A stretch of 64,000 bases of DNA, taken from NCBI GenBank assembly GCA_041228285.1, contig CP166133.1, positions 930,001 to 994,000 on the forward strand, in the 5' to 3' direction. A model generated the notes under the pieces. It was not told the origin of the DNA, did no database searches, and saw nothing but the letters and a program-made list of their open reading frames with translations. Below, piece after piece: positions 25,491 to 35,226 of this stretch. Source of the DNA: Neisseriaceae bacterium CLB008 (GTDB lineage: Bacteria; Pseudomonadota; Gammaproteobacteria; Burkholderiales; Neisseriaceae). Both the position numbers and the translations under genes were made by a program. Position 1 is the first letter of the stretch; the number at the start of each line of letters is the position of its first letter.

Positions 25491-28060
25491 ATGTCAAAGT
25501 GCATGAAACAAAAATCTATTTGGCAGGTGTCTTTTTTGACGGCAAGCATTTTATTGATGTTTGCTCAAGAGTCTGCCAGAGCGGAGGAGCGTGTCCAAAC
25601 AGAGGATGAACGCGGCCAGTACCGTGAGTTCGACGCTTCATTTTTGAATGTTAAGCATCATGAGTCTGTTGATTTAAGCCGATTTGCCACCGGCTCTGCG
25701 GCGGTAGCAGGGGTCCATAAAACGGCACTGTATGTGAATGAGCAGTGGATCAGTAACGGTGATATTGAGTTTAAAACGGCTGAAGACAACACCGTTTATC
25801 CTTGTTTAACCCCAGAGCTGATTAAGCTCGTTGCGTTTGACCATGTGCGTTTAGCCGAAAGCGGCATAAGCGTACCCAGCGAAGCCGATCAGTGCGGCAG
25901 CTTCATGGGCAACATCCCAGAGGCCAAAATTGAATATGACAGTAACGAGCAGCGCTTAGACATCATCATTCCGCAAATTTACATGCAAAAAACGCCGCGG
26001 GGCAGCGTCAGCCCTGAGCTGTGGGATGCCGGTATTCCGGCGGTCATGATTGGCTATAACGTGAATGGCTATCATCGTGAGTCAGGGGGTAAGAACTATG
26101 ATTCCCTCTATGCCGGCTTGAATATGGGCCTAAACATTGGCGGTGGTTGGTATCTGCGCCACGATGGTTCATTTAACCGCGACAACGGCGTCAATCGCTA
26201 CACCAGCATCAACAGCTATGTGCAAAAAGACATTCCTAAGCTCGGCGCGCGCGTTTTGGTCGGACGCTCAAACACCACGGGCCAGCTTTTTGATACCTTG
26301 CCTTTTACTGGGGTACAGCTAGCGACAGATGAGCGCATGCTGCCTGAGTCACAGCGTGGCTATGCACCAGAAATCCGCGGCATTGCGCGCACCACGGCGC
26401 GCGTGATCGTGCGCCAAAGCAGCCAAGTGATCTATGAAACCACGGTGATGGCAGGTGAGTTTTTAATTAATGATTTATACCCCACGGGCTATGGTGGCGA
26501 CCTTGACGTGACGGTACAAGAGTCTGATGGCGCGGAACAGAATTTTAAAGTGCCGTATGCGTCGATTGCCCAGCAGCTGCGCCCTGGGGGGTGTCTCGCT
26601 ATGCAATCACCGCGGGTGAGCTGCGCATTGATTCGCTACGTAAACAGGCCGATCTGTATCAGCTCACTTATCACCGTGGTCTCACCAATGCGCTGACGGG
26701 CTATACCGGCGTACAGGCCAGCCAAGACTATTACGCTCTACAGTTAGGCGCCGCGGTGGGCACGCCCATAGGTTCAATCGCGTTTGACGTGACTCAATCG
26801 CATGCACGTCTATTTGGTTCAGGGCTTAAAAGCCGCAGCGAAACCCATACTGGGCAAAGCTATCAGCTGAGTTACAGCAAGTTAATCAGTGAAACCAACA
26901 GCAATATTTCCTTGGCCGCTTATCGATTTTCTTCGCGCGGTTTTATGGATTTGATGACGGCTTTGCAAACGCAAGAGGCTATGGATAAAGGCTTGTCGTC
27001 GCAATCAGTGTGGCGGGCGAAAAATCGTCTGACCTTAACGGCAGGACAAGGTTTACCAGGCAACTGGGGCCAGCTGTATGCCAGTGGCTCGATACAAAGC
27101 TATTGGCATCAAGAAGGCTCGGAAAAGCAATTCCAGCTTGGCTACAGCAACCATTACAAGACCTTCTCCTATGGCGTTAACGTCAGCCGTAGTTTTTCGC
27201 GCGAGCATGCTGCCCAAACCAGCGTGTTGGCCAGCCTCAGTATTCCATTAGGGCGCCGAGATCAGGTGCGTACGCCGCAGCTGCGTTTGAATTTGTCGCA
27301 TGATGATTCAGGCCGATATGGACAACAGGCGACGGTTTCGGGTGCCGCAGGCGCACATAATCAGTACAGCTACGCCGTGTCGGGTATGAACACCAACCGT
27401 GGCAGCAGCAGTGGTTCGGTCAGCGGCAATTACCGTACCGGCGGCACGTCATTGAACGCATCGTACAGCACGGGCAGCGGCTACCGCAGTGCTTCTGTTG
27501 GGATGACGGGGATGGTGGTGGGCCATGTAAACAGCGTGACGTTTAGCCCTTATAACGCAGACACCATTGCCATTGTGGAAGCCAAAGGGGCTAAAGGCGC
27601 TCGGGTTTCGGCATATCCTGGGGTGCAGATTGACTCGCGCGGCTACGCCATTGTGCCCAACTTAAACCCTTATCAGATGAACGACATTCATCTTGATCCG
27701 AGCGGCGCTGATACGGACGTCGAGTTGGAAAGCACGAGCCAAAAAGTAGCGCCTTATTTTGGCGCAGTAGTGAAGCTTAAGTATGACGTGAAGCAAGGCT
27801 TCCCAGTGTTGATTAATGCGACTTATCGAGACCAACCCGTACCGTTTGGCGCCAGCATTTTCGACGCGCACAACCAGGCCGTTGGCTATGTAGGTCAAGG
27901 CGGGCAGCTATACGCCCGTGTGAGTGAGGCCGAAGGGCTGCTCACGGTTAAATGGGGTGAGGCAGAAGGCAGTCAGTGCGTGTTGGCCTATGCGCTAGAT
28001 CAGGCTGAGACCAAACTTAAAACCAGAGCCATGACGCAACTTGAGGCCCTCTGTCAGTAA
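25491..28060 (+). pseudogene. Outer-membrane fimbrial usher (FimD family), split by a frameshift at a G tract
   Basis: Two overlapping frames together encode one usher. The first (from 25491) has the signal peptide, the N-terminal periplasmic domain FDASFLNVKHHESVDLSRFA, and the pore and plug region up to VPYASIAQQLRPGG. The second, one frame over, continues VSRYAITAGELR and runs to CQ at 28060 with barrel and C-terminal domains. The break lies in GGGGGG at 26586-26591. Four or seven G would restore a single frame of about 855 residues reading RPGVSRY or RPGGVSRY. It is either a phase-variable off state, a real lesion or a sequencing error. Confidence 0.88.
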
Positions 28061-28153
28061 GGGTTGCCGTGCTCGGCGGCCGACGCTGACCGACCACATA
28101 GGCCAAGCGTGTTTAGGCGAACAGTAAGCATATTAAGGTGGAGTATCTGAATC

Positions 28154-29185
28154 ATGATAAATAGTATGAAAAGAACCGGTGGCCTACTCACCGTATGGTT
28201 GAATAAATACCTCTTGGTGGCTGCCACGATGCTGCTGCTAGGGATGCCGTGGGCGGCGCAAGCTCGATGTTCCTCGGACTATCCTGGTCAAGGGGCAGTG
28301 GTTTATAACATTGAAGGGTTTGACCCCGGGCAACTGAATCCAAACGTGGCGACAGGAACGGTTTTGTTTACTAAAATCGTCCCCGTTGTTTCTGGTCGGG
28401 TATACCGGATAACGTGTAACAGCAATATTGGAGACGTGTTGTATCGAGGCGTAACCACTACCGGAACCTATAAAACGTATACAACGGGTATTCCGGGCAT
28501 TGGCATTCGTTTTAAATTTCATGGTGCCCATAAGGATGACTATTGGCCCCAACAGGATCTGTTTACCGTTACGACAACTGCTTTAGCCCAACAGGTTAAT
28601 ATTGTCGTCGAGTTAGTGAAGACGGGCCCAATTAAAACGGGGGGGATGATACAAGGTGAAGTGGCTGAGTGGTTTGTTCCTGCGCATGGATTTCAATTTG
28701 GCTCTCTTCGATTTGAACAAGCCGTGATCATTGATCCAACACGACCAACCTGCACTGTGGCCACGCCTGATGTGGATGTGCCTATGGGAACGGTCAGCAT
28801 TAATGAATTTAACGGGATTAATTCGTTCTCAGCTGCGCAGCCGTTTGAGCTGGGCTTAGACTGCGCTGGTGGGGAGGCGGGCATCACCACCAGTGTGTAT
28901 ACGGTGTTAACCGATAAGCACAACGCTGCCAATCGAACCAATAGATTGACGTTAAGCCCAGAATCCACCGCTAAGGGCGTGGGCATTCAGGTACTCAATA
29001 AAGCACAGCCTGTGTCATACGGGCCGGCCTCCAGCACCATTGGCACGGCGAATCAGTGGTTGGCCGGTACGACCGGTAATGGTCGCTTTACCATTCCCTT
29101 GACGGCACGCTACATCCAAACAGAGGCACAGATTACCGGCGGTTCTGCCAACGGCGCGGCCATCTTCACGATGGGTTATAAATAA
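28154..29185 (+). CDS. Two-domain fimbrial tip adhesin (FimH-like)
   Basis: 343 residues. A signal peptide (to about 37, AAQA) precedes an N-terminal ~165-residue domain with two Cys (RCSSDYPG, RITCNSN) that matches no pilin and is probably the receptor-binding lectin domain. From about 190 (PTCTVATPDVDVPMGTV) to the C-terminus (AAIFTMGYK) it is a pilin domain that plugs into the fibre tip. GGTGGAG lies upstream. It follows the usher and overlaps the second chaperone gene by one base. Receptor unknown. Confidence 0.82.
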   Translation: MINSMKRTGGLLTVWLNKYLLVAATMLLLGMPWAAQARCSSDYPGQGAVVYNIEGFDPGQLNPNVATGTVLFTKIVPVVSGRVYRITCNSNIGDVLYRGVTTTGTYKTYTTGIPGIGIRFKFHGAHKDDYWPQQDLFTVTTTALAQQVNIVVELVKTGPIKTGGMIQGEVAEWFVPAHGFQFGSLRFEQAVIIDPTRPTCTVATPDVDVPMGTVSINEFNGINSFSAAQPFELGLDCAGGEAGITTSVYTVLTDKHNAANRTNRLTLSPESTAKGVGIQVLNKAQPVSYGPASSTIGTANQWLAGTTGNGRFTIPLTARYIQTEAQITGGSANGAAIFTMGYK

Positions 29186-29883
29186 TGCTTGGGCCGAGAA
29201 TGGCCAGCGTTGCGGCAGGGCTATTGCTGACGTTAGGCCTAGGTTTTTGGAGTAGCCAGGCTGTGGCCAGCATTGTGCTGGGCAGCACCCGCATTATTTA
29301 TCTGTCGGATGCCAGCGTGGTCAGCGTGAAGCTGACTAATGTGGGTGAGCGCCCCACACTCATCCAAACGTGGATGGATGATGGTGATGCCGATGCGATT
29401 CCTGACTACGTTAAGGTGCCCTTTATTCTGACGCCACCCATCGTGAAAATAGGGGGGCAGAAAAGCCAGGTGTTGAAGTTGCGTTATATCGGCTCAGGCT
29501 TACCGCAGGATAGGGAGTCCGTCTTTTGGTTGAATGTGCTGGAGGTGCCCCTTAAGGCCGAAGCGAATCGTTTGCAAATAGCGCTACGGATTCGGATTAA
29601 AATTTTTTATCGCCCAATCGGACTGACAAATCGCCCGCATGAGGCGGCTCAGGCGCTGGTGTGGCAGGTCGTCAATGGCGGCCTTCAGGTCAGTAATCTG
29701 ACGCCCTATCATGTTTCTTTGGCCCGATTCAAGATTAATGGCCGTGAGATGGAGGGTGAAATGGTGGCGCCTTACGCCACGCACTCGTTTGAGGTGCCAG
29801 CTCAGGTAGGGGATGAAGTAGTGGGGGTGTTTGTGAATGATTTGGGTATTTTGGATGAGTTTCATGCGCTCTTGCAGCAATAA
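29185..29883 (+). CDS. Periplasmic fimbrial chaperone, second copy
   Basis: 232 residues, same architecture as the first chaperone: IVLGSTRIIYLSDASVVSVKLTN, LPQDRESVFWLNVLEVP, RIRIKIFYRPIGL. The two are clear paralogues but differ along the whole length. The start codon overlaps the adhesin stop (TAATG), so translation is coupled to the adhesin. It may serve the adhesin specifically while the first chaperone serves the major pilin. It is the last structural gene of the fimbrial operon. Confidence 0.88.
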   Translation: MLGPRMASVAAGLLLTLGLGFWSSQAVASIVLGSTRIIYLSDASVVSVKLTNVGERPTLIQTWMDDGDADAIPDYVKVPFILTPPIVKIGGQKSQVLKLRYIGSGLPQDRESVFWLNVLEVPLKAEANRLQIALRIRIKIFYRPIGLTNRPHEAAQALVWQVVNGGLQVSNLTPYHVSLARFKINGREMEGEMVAPYATHSFEVPAQVGDEVVGVFVNDLGILDEFHALLQQ

Positions 29884-30061
29884 AGAGGCCTTATCTTAAT
29901 GAGGGATCTAGCGGCTTCATAATGGCTCGCCCAGTGAATCACAGGATTATCTGGTGCGGGCAATGAGCCATATTAATGTATCAAAGGGCGACCCATAGAC
30001 TCTAAATAGATTACCGATTAACCGGTCGCTGAATGAATCAACTAATTTAAAGAACAATACA

Positions 30062-30388
30062 ATGAGAAAAATTATTAATATTATTGATGGCAGGAATGCT
30101 TTGATGGCTTTATGCGAAGACGGCAGCCTGTGGCAGTTAGTCTACGGTACGTCTAAATGGAATCGTCTGGTGACCATCCCAGAGAAACCGACTCAGCTAA
30201 AAGAGCTGCGTAAAATTTTACCTGATCGGCTTGTCGACAGGATTCAGGAGTACGGTATTAACAGCATTCATGAATTAACCAGCTTAACCAAAGAAGAAAT
30301 GTTGAGCATTCCTGGTGTGGGTTCCAAAACCTTTTTTGAAATGGAAATGAGGTTGAATGAAGTGGACATTTTCTTTAAGGAGTATTGA
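30062..30388 (+). CDS. Small protein with RNA-polymerase alpha-CTD-like helix-hairpin-helix domain
   Basis: 108 residues. Residues 1-40 form a strand-rich unit (RNALMALCEDGSLWQLVYGTSKWNRL). Residues 55-105 resemble the C-terminal domain of RpoA: a helix, YGINSIHELTSLTKEEML, then IPGVGSKTFFEM, the helix-hairpin-helix that contacts DNA and activators. It lies 178 bp past the fimbrial operon on the same strand and ends at a terminator. A role in regulating the fimbriae is inference; it could also be an unrelated HhH nucleic-acid-binding protein. Confidence 0.6.
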   Translation: MRKIINIIDGRNALMALCEDGSLWQLVYGTSKWNRLVTIPEKPTQLKELRKILPDRLVDRIQEYGINSIHELTSLTKEEMLSIPGVGSKTFFEMEMRLNEVDIFFKEY

Positions 30389-30435
30389 GATTGAAGGCTG
30401 TGGCTTAGTGAAGCGAGGGCTGTTTGTATAGGCAT

Positions 30436-30478
30436 AAAAATCAGGTCGCCGACGTTTCGTTTGGGCGACCTGATTTTT
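30436..30478. terminator. Bidirectional terminator between the alpha-CTD-like and lipoprotein genes
   Basis: TCAGGTCGCC (30441-30450) pairs with GGCGACCTGA (30464-30473), flanked by AAAAA on the left and TTTTT on the right, between convergent genes. Confidence 0.9.
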
Positions 30479-30498
30479 AATGCTTTAGCTTCATGGAT

Positions 30499-31074
30499 TT
30501 AAGTATTGGGGTTTTTGTATTTTTTAAAAAAGGTTTCACCACACATGCGCTTGGTGAACTCATGGCTAGACGTTGCTACAGATAAAGGCTTGTCTTTAGC
30601 GGCGTAAATAAAGTGTTGGGTGACGTTGCCCGCCGCATCGGGTGCCGTGGGTTTGCCATTTTCTAGTCGATTGACGTCGTAGTTGACGCAATAACCGATG
30701 ATGCTGCCCGATTTTTTGCTTTTTACCGGCATTACCTGGTTGTATTTAAAGCGATAGTTTTGATTGTTTTGGGTGAGCTCTTGTTCCATTTTGGCATTGG
30801 CCGCAAACGGTCTGGAAAGTCGATCAATGGCTGCCGGATATTCGGCCTCGATTTTTTTGCTGACGAACTGTTTATCGGCGGCGGTGGCTGTGCCGTAGCT
30901 GACGCCTTGCTGCGTCATTTGAATGCTGTAGGCTTCCCACTCTTCTGATTCTTGTACAAACGGCATGGCTTTATTGAGCAGGTTGGCAAACTGATCGAAG
31001 GCGCCGCCAGTTGAGCTACAGCCGGTGATTAAAAGTGTAGTGAGTAGCGTTGCAGGTACGAGGCGTAAATTCAT
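30499..31074 (-). CDS. Putative lipoprotein of unknown function
   Basis: 191 residues with a lipoprotein signal (LLTTLLITGCSSTGG; lipidation Cys about 19). The mature region is helical at first, then has two Cys (GYCVNYDVN, RMCGETFF) likely to pair. No family recognised. Monocistronic, bounded downstream by the shared terminator. Confidence 0.7.
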   Translation of the reverse strand: MNLRLVPATLLTTLLITGCSSTGGAFDQFANLLNKAMPFVQESEEWEAYSIQMTQQGVSYGTATAADKQFVSKKIEAEYPAAIDRLSRPFAANAKMEQELTQNNQNYRFKYNQVMPVKSKKSGSIIGYCVNYDVNRLENGKPTAPDAAGNVTQHFIYAAKDKPLSVATSSHEFTKRMCGETFFKKYKNPNT

Positions 31075-31431
31075 ACGGGCTCCTATTAATGAAAGTGGGT
31101 GGCATCAGCATGCCGTTGAGGGGGCTAGCGGTCATATCATACGCTGTAATAGAGTGGTTAACCTAATCATCTTCGCCTTATTTTGCCTGTTTTTTGTGGT
31201 GACAAGAAGAAAAGTTTGGTGTTTGGCTGCATGAATGTTGCATGATGTCATTTCTATTTATTATATTATAAAAAAGCCTGCTTTCTCAGCATGTCAGTTC
31301 ATTATTTGATGCTAGACTGATTCTGAATCAATAAAAGAAGCGTCAAGACAAAGGCGCTATTTTTATGTCGATTGCGTTCAATAGACCGCCTTGGGGTGGA
31401 TGAGCACAACGTTTATTTAGGAGATCAGATA
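31075..31431 (+). other. Intergenic region upstream of the autotransporter gene
   Basis: 357 bp separating divergent lipoprotein and autotransporter genes. It is AT-rich between 31240 and 31330 and probably holds both promoters. I see no convincing -35/-10 pair, RNA gene or conserved repeat. TAGGAGA at 31418-31424 is the ribosome-binding site of the autotransporter. Confidence 0.4.
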
Positions 31432-34185
31432 ATGGGCGTAAGAAAAACCTATATGGCCATGGCCATCATGAGCATGGGTATGACGGGGCAGTCGGCTTGG
31501 GCGCAAACGTTTAGCCAAACGGTGAATTTAGAAGTAGAAAATGTCGTGGCGGGGGATCGCATTCACACTGCCGATTCAATCGGTTTGGATTCTGGGCGCG
31601 GTACTCAAGCCTTGGATTTGGGTACGGGCGCGCTCACGATAGAGCTGACGCCGAGCAACCTCAATGCGGCCGCCTTGGGCGTGAAGCTACAGAATAATGC
31701 CGTTCATCATTTAGGTAGCGGCTCGTCGATCACGGTCGACATGAGCCAAGGCACGAAAAAAGCCGAAGGCATTATCTTAGAGAACGAGGCGCAGATGAAG
31801 GCCGAGCGCCTTACCTTAGAGGTGAAGGCGGGCAAGTCAGCAGCCCATGGCATCAAGGCCAATAAAAAAAGCACGGTTGATTTGGGCTCGGGCTCAGAGA
31901 TCCGAGTGCAAGGCAGCAATAGCCAAAATTCCGGCATCAATATGAGTGGTGCGGACACAGAGTTTAAGGCCGATCGGCTGAAGCTAGTGGTCAGTGAGCA
32001 GGGTAGCGGTTTGGTGGTCAGTGGCGATAATTTTAAGGTTGATTTGGGCAAGGGCAGCCAGATTGAGTCTGTCCTTGGCGCAATCCATTTAAGAAGCAGT
32101 ACGGTTGGGCAGTTTCAGGCCGATGGCCTCAGCCTGACGACGCACGCAAACCTAGCTTCCGGCCTAAACATGAACGTAGGCGATATTACCGCCGACTTAG
32201 GTAGCAATAGTCGCGTGGTGACGACCGGCAACTATGCTGATGCGATTGTGATTGCCAGTGATCACGATTCAAGCCTGACGGCGAAGTCTTTAAGCATTCA
32301 CACCAGCGGCAATCAAGCCCATGGCCTGAATGCGCAAAATGGCGTGGCGCATCTGTATGATGCCCAAATTGTGGCGGAAAAGGGCAATGGTGTGGTGGCC
32401 CAAAGCTTTATGCCGGGTAGTGAAGCAGTGATTTACCTGCATGGCGGCAGCATTCAGTCGGGTGGTGACAGTGCGGTCTATGCGCAACATGACAAGGCGA
32501 CCATCCATTTGGATCAGACCTTGATCAAGGTGGATCGTTACGGTGCATTAGACTATGGTTTGTGGGCGCTAGGGGGCGGCACCATCAATATGCACAACGC
32601 CCGTCTAGAGGCTGCTGCGGGTGGTTTGGGGATTAAGGTCAACAGTGGCTCTAGAGTGAATTTGAGTGGGCGTAATGAGATTGAAACCCAAGGCGTGGCT
32701 ATGGACAGCACTGGGAAGGACGCTTTAATTAACGCCCGTGGCGTACTGATAGTAGCAGGCGACATCATGGCCAGCAAACAAGGTGCGGTGACGATTGTGG
32801 CCGACGCTGGCTCTGAGTTTCGCGGTGGTTTTTTACAGGGTGCTGAAGGCCGCTTAGACTTCAGTGGCCAAAACAGCCGTTGGGACATGACCAAGGATTC
32901 CGTTGTCAATGCGTTACAGCTAAAAGACAGCCAGGTCAGCTTTGCTACGCCTGTCGAGCAAGGCTTTGGCACGTTGTCTGTAGCCAAGCTGGATGGCAAC
33001 GGCCAGTTTAATCTGCGCGTGGCGATCGCCGCAGGCGAAGGCGATCGGCTCAATGTCACCGAATCTTCTGCCGGCGAGCATCAAGTCAGCGTGGTGAACC
33101 AGGGGAGTGCTCAGACCACGGGCGATGAGGTAGTGACCCTGATCACCACGCCAGACGGCGAGGCTCAATTTCATTTAAACAACGACGTGGAGCTAGGGGG
33201 CTATGTGTACCGCCTGCGCCAAGACGAGAATCAAACTGACTGGTCGTTGGCGGCAGAACAACCCGAGGTGACCACCACCGCCGAAGCCGCGGCCAATGCT
33301 TTGGTGGCGGCTTATCTGGCCAACTTTGCTGAAAACCAAAGCCTGTTAAAACGCATGGGTGATCTACGTTCTGGCGCGCCCACGCAAGATGTTTGGGCCC
33401 GCGTCTACGGCGGTAATATGAATGCCTTTGGTTCGGGCCTGCTGCGTGGTTTTGATATGGATTATAAAGGCCTACAGTTTGGTTTAGACCGCCAAGTCTT
33501 ACACACTGAAGAAGGTCGCCTCTATGTGGGTGGGGCGCTGGGCCTATTGGATTCAGACCAAAACTACCGCCGTGGTTCAGGCTCCTTAAAAAGCTACAGC
33601 GCCGCGCTGTATGGGACTTATTTGACCGATCAGCATTTTTACACCGACGTGATGTTGAAATACGCCCGCATGAAAGATAAGTTTGACGTGCAGGATAGCG
33701 CCGATCAGCGTGTAGAGGGGCGAGAACATGCGAATGGGGTGTCCTTGTCGGCAGAGGTCGGCCAACGATTTGCTTTGGGGCAGACTGATGATCAGCTGTA
33801 TTGGACGCCTCAGGCCCAGCTCACGCTATCGCGCCTTGGCGGCATGACTCATCGTGCTTCAAACGGCTTAAGCGTCAGCGTAGACAGCCGCCATTCGGTA
33901 TTGGCCCGTGTGGGCACCGAAATTGGCTATCAGTTTAAAGAAGTCGCTCAGCCCACCAGCGTATACGGCAAAGCGTCGTTCTTACGTGAGTTTTCCAGCA
34001 ATGCTGAATACACCTTAAACGACAGCCGTGAAAGCCATTCGTTTAAAGGCAATTGGTGGCAGTTTGGCGTGGGCGTGACCAGCCAAATCAAACAGCAACA
34101 CCATGTCTACGTTGATTTTGAGCTGAATCATGGTCAGCGGTTTAATCAGCGCCAGCTCAATGCCGGCTATCGCTATGCCTTTTAA
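31432..34185 (+). CDS. Autotransporter (type V secretion), pertactin-like passenger
   Basis: 917 residues. Signal peptide 1-25 (AMAIMSMGMTGQSAWA). The passenger, to about 610, is a repetitive beta-helix rich in Gly/Ser/Asn with recurring D(L)GSGS and GINMSG-like turns (LGSGSSI, DLGSGSEI, DLGKGSQI, DLGSNSRV). A junction around AAANALVAAYLANFAENQSLL leads into the C-terminal autotransporter barrel (from DVWARVYGG, ~653) ending in the terminal aromatic YRYAF. The passenger is exposed at the cell surface, probably as adhesin. The ATG at 31432 follows TAGGAGA; the upstream in-frame codon at 31372 lacks one. Confidence 0.9.
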   Translation: MGVRKTYMAMAIMSMGMTGQSAWAQTFSQTVNLEVENVVAGDRIHTADSIGLDSGRGTQALDLGTGALTIELTPSNLNAAALGVKLQNNAVHHLGSGSSITVDMSQGTKKAEGIILENEAQMKAERLTLEVKAGKSAAHGIKANKKSTVDLGSGSEIRVQGSNSQNSGINMSGADTEFKADRLKLVVSEQGSGLVVSGDNFKVDLGKGSQIESVLGAIHLRSSTVGQFQADGLSLTTHANLASGLNMNVGDITADLGSNSRVVTTGNYADAIVIASDHDSSLTAKSLSIHTSGNQAHGLNAQNGVAHLYDAQIVAEKGNGVVAQSFMPGSEAVIYLHGGSIQSGGDSAVYAQHDKATIHLDQTLIKVDRYGALDYGLWALGGGTINMHNARLEAAAGGLGIKVNSGSRVNLSGRNEIETQGVAMDSTGKDALINARGVLIVAGDIMASKQGAVTIVADAGSEFRGGFLQGAEGRLDFSGQNSRWDMTKDSVVNALQLKDSQVSFATPVEQGFGTLSVAKLDGNGQFNLRVAIAAGEGDRLNVTESSAGEHQVSVVNQGSAQTTGDEVVTLITTPDGEAQFHLNNDVELGGYVYRLRQDENQTDWSLAAEQPEVTTTAEAAANALVAAYLANFAENQSLLKRMGDLRSGAPTQDVWARVYGGNMNAFGSGLLRGFDMDYKGLQFGLDRQVLHTEEGRLYVGGALGLLDSDQNYRRGSGSLKSYSAALYGTYLTDQHFYTDVMLKYARMKDKFDVQDSADQRVEGREHANGVSLSAEVGQRFALGQTDDQLYWTPQAQLTLSRLGGMTHRASNGLSVSVDSRHSVLARVGTEIGYQFKEVAQPTSVYGKASFLREFSSNAEYTLNDSRESHSFKGNWWQFGVGVTSQIKQQHHVYVDFELNHGQRFNQRQLNAGYRYAF

Positions 34186-34207
34186 GGCCGATTGAGGTTG
34201 TAAAGTT

Positions 34208-34238
34208 AAAACCTGCGCCGATGAGCGCAGGTTTTTTT
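34208..34238 (+). terminator. Rho-independent terminator after the autotransporter gene
   Basis: AACCTGCGC (34210-34218) pairs with GCGCAGGTT (34225-34233), followed by a T run to 34238. Confidence 0.9.
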
Positions 34239-35031
34239 ATGAGGCTGTGGGCGCAACCGGTCTGGTACGCTTGGCTTTCGAGCGCTGTTTTATCTTCTGG
34301 CGGTGGTCTGCTTGGGCAAACAAATAATAGCTCCACATGATGAGGATGAAGGCGTGTTCTTGATTGAGGTTATTGAGCTCATCGCCGTGTAAGACCAGGT
34401 TGCGGCTGAGAGTGAGGCGTTGGTTACCGCCCAGGGTTTTAAACTCGCTATAGGCGCCCAGCCGAGTGATCCATTGGGTTTCGGGGTGGGCATTGGCGAC
34501 GTCAATTTTTAACTTTAAGCCGATTATTTTGCGCGGCTTCTTGCCCTGCTGTTTGGCAAACAGCAGGCCCCAGCGGCGATAAATCTTGCCTTCATACAGC
34601 AGTAAATCTGTGATTAAACCTTCGATTTGCCCATACAGTAAGCAAATGCTGCCTGCAAAATACTGCTGTCGATACAGCGCCAAAATTTCTTTAAAAATCG
34701 GCTGCCGCTTCGGGTCACAAAAGGCGCAGCCTTCAACCAAACGCATGAATAAATCCTGAAAAGGCGTGTAGCTGGCAAACTCCAGTAAATGCATTTCATG
34801 CGGCTTGGTGGCAATGTACTGCTGTACCGTGGCCTCAAACAGGCTGTCGGTGATGAGCTCAGACTGAGTGTCTTGCAGGTGCTGGGTAAATTCTAGCAGC
34901 TTAGCCGGCTTGGCTTCCAGCATCTGCAAACGGTTTTGGATGCCGGTAATGATGCTGATGATGTCGGGCGAATCATGCTCCAAGTCTTTTAAAATAGACT
35001 GGAGTTTTTCAAAATTGATCTGCTTGTCCAT
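34237..35031 (-). CDS. HEPN-like protein of unknown function
   Basis: 264 residues, soluble and helical. Residues 1-70 are a coiled, acidic region. The C-terminal half (about 130-245) has an R-x4-H motif in LSRNLVLHGDE, preceded by a helix SICLLYGQIEGLITDLLLYEGKI and followed by AFILIMWSYYLFAQ. This is the helical layout and catalytic signature (RNxxxH) of HEPN ribonuclease domains found in abortive-infection and toxin systems. No antitoxin-like partner is adjacent; it is flanked by the autotransporter terminator and the siderophore operon end. The C-terminus is strongly basic (KIKQRSKAKRTRP). Function is inference. Confidence 0.55.
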   Translation of the reverse strand: MDKQINFEKLQSILKDLEHDSPDIISIITGIQNRLQMLEAKPAKLLEFTQHLQDTQSELITDSLFEATVQQYIATKPHEMHLLEFASYTPFQDLFMRLVEGCAFCDPKRQPIFKEILALYRQQYFAGSICLLYGQIEGLITDLLLYEGKIYRRWGLLFAKQQGKKPRKIIGLKLKIDVANAHPETQWITRLGAYSEFKTLGGNQRLTLSRNLVLHGDELNNLNQEHAFILIMWSYYLFAQADHRQKIKQRSKAKRTRPVAPTAS

Positions 35032-35226
35032 GTGTAAGGGTCTTAGTGAATAGGGTGTGTCTGTGTGAAGGCCAGCCCAGTATGTTTAGCGTCGGAAATT
35101 GGGGCTTGAAAGATGTACCATGATTGTATCATATTATGGAAAAGACTTTGATGCAGCGCGCCAAGTTGGCCTGAGCTTGAGGGGCCATCGGTGCAGGCCC
35201 CCTAAAGCCATCCGTTCCGCTGTTTC

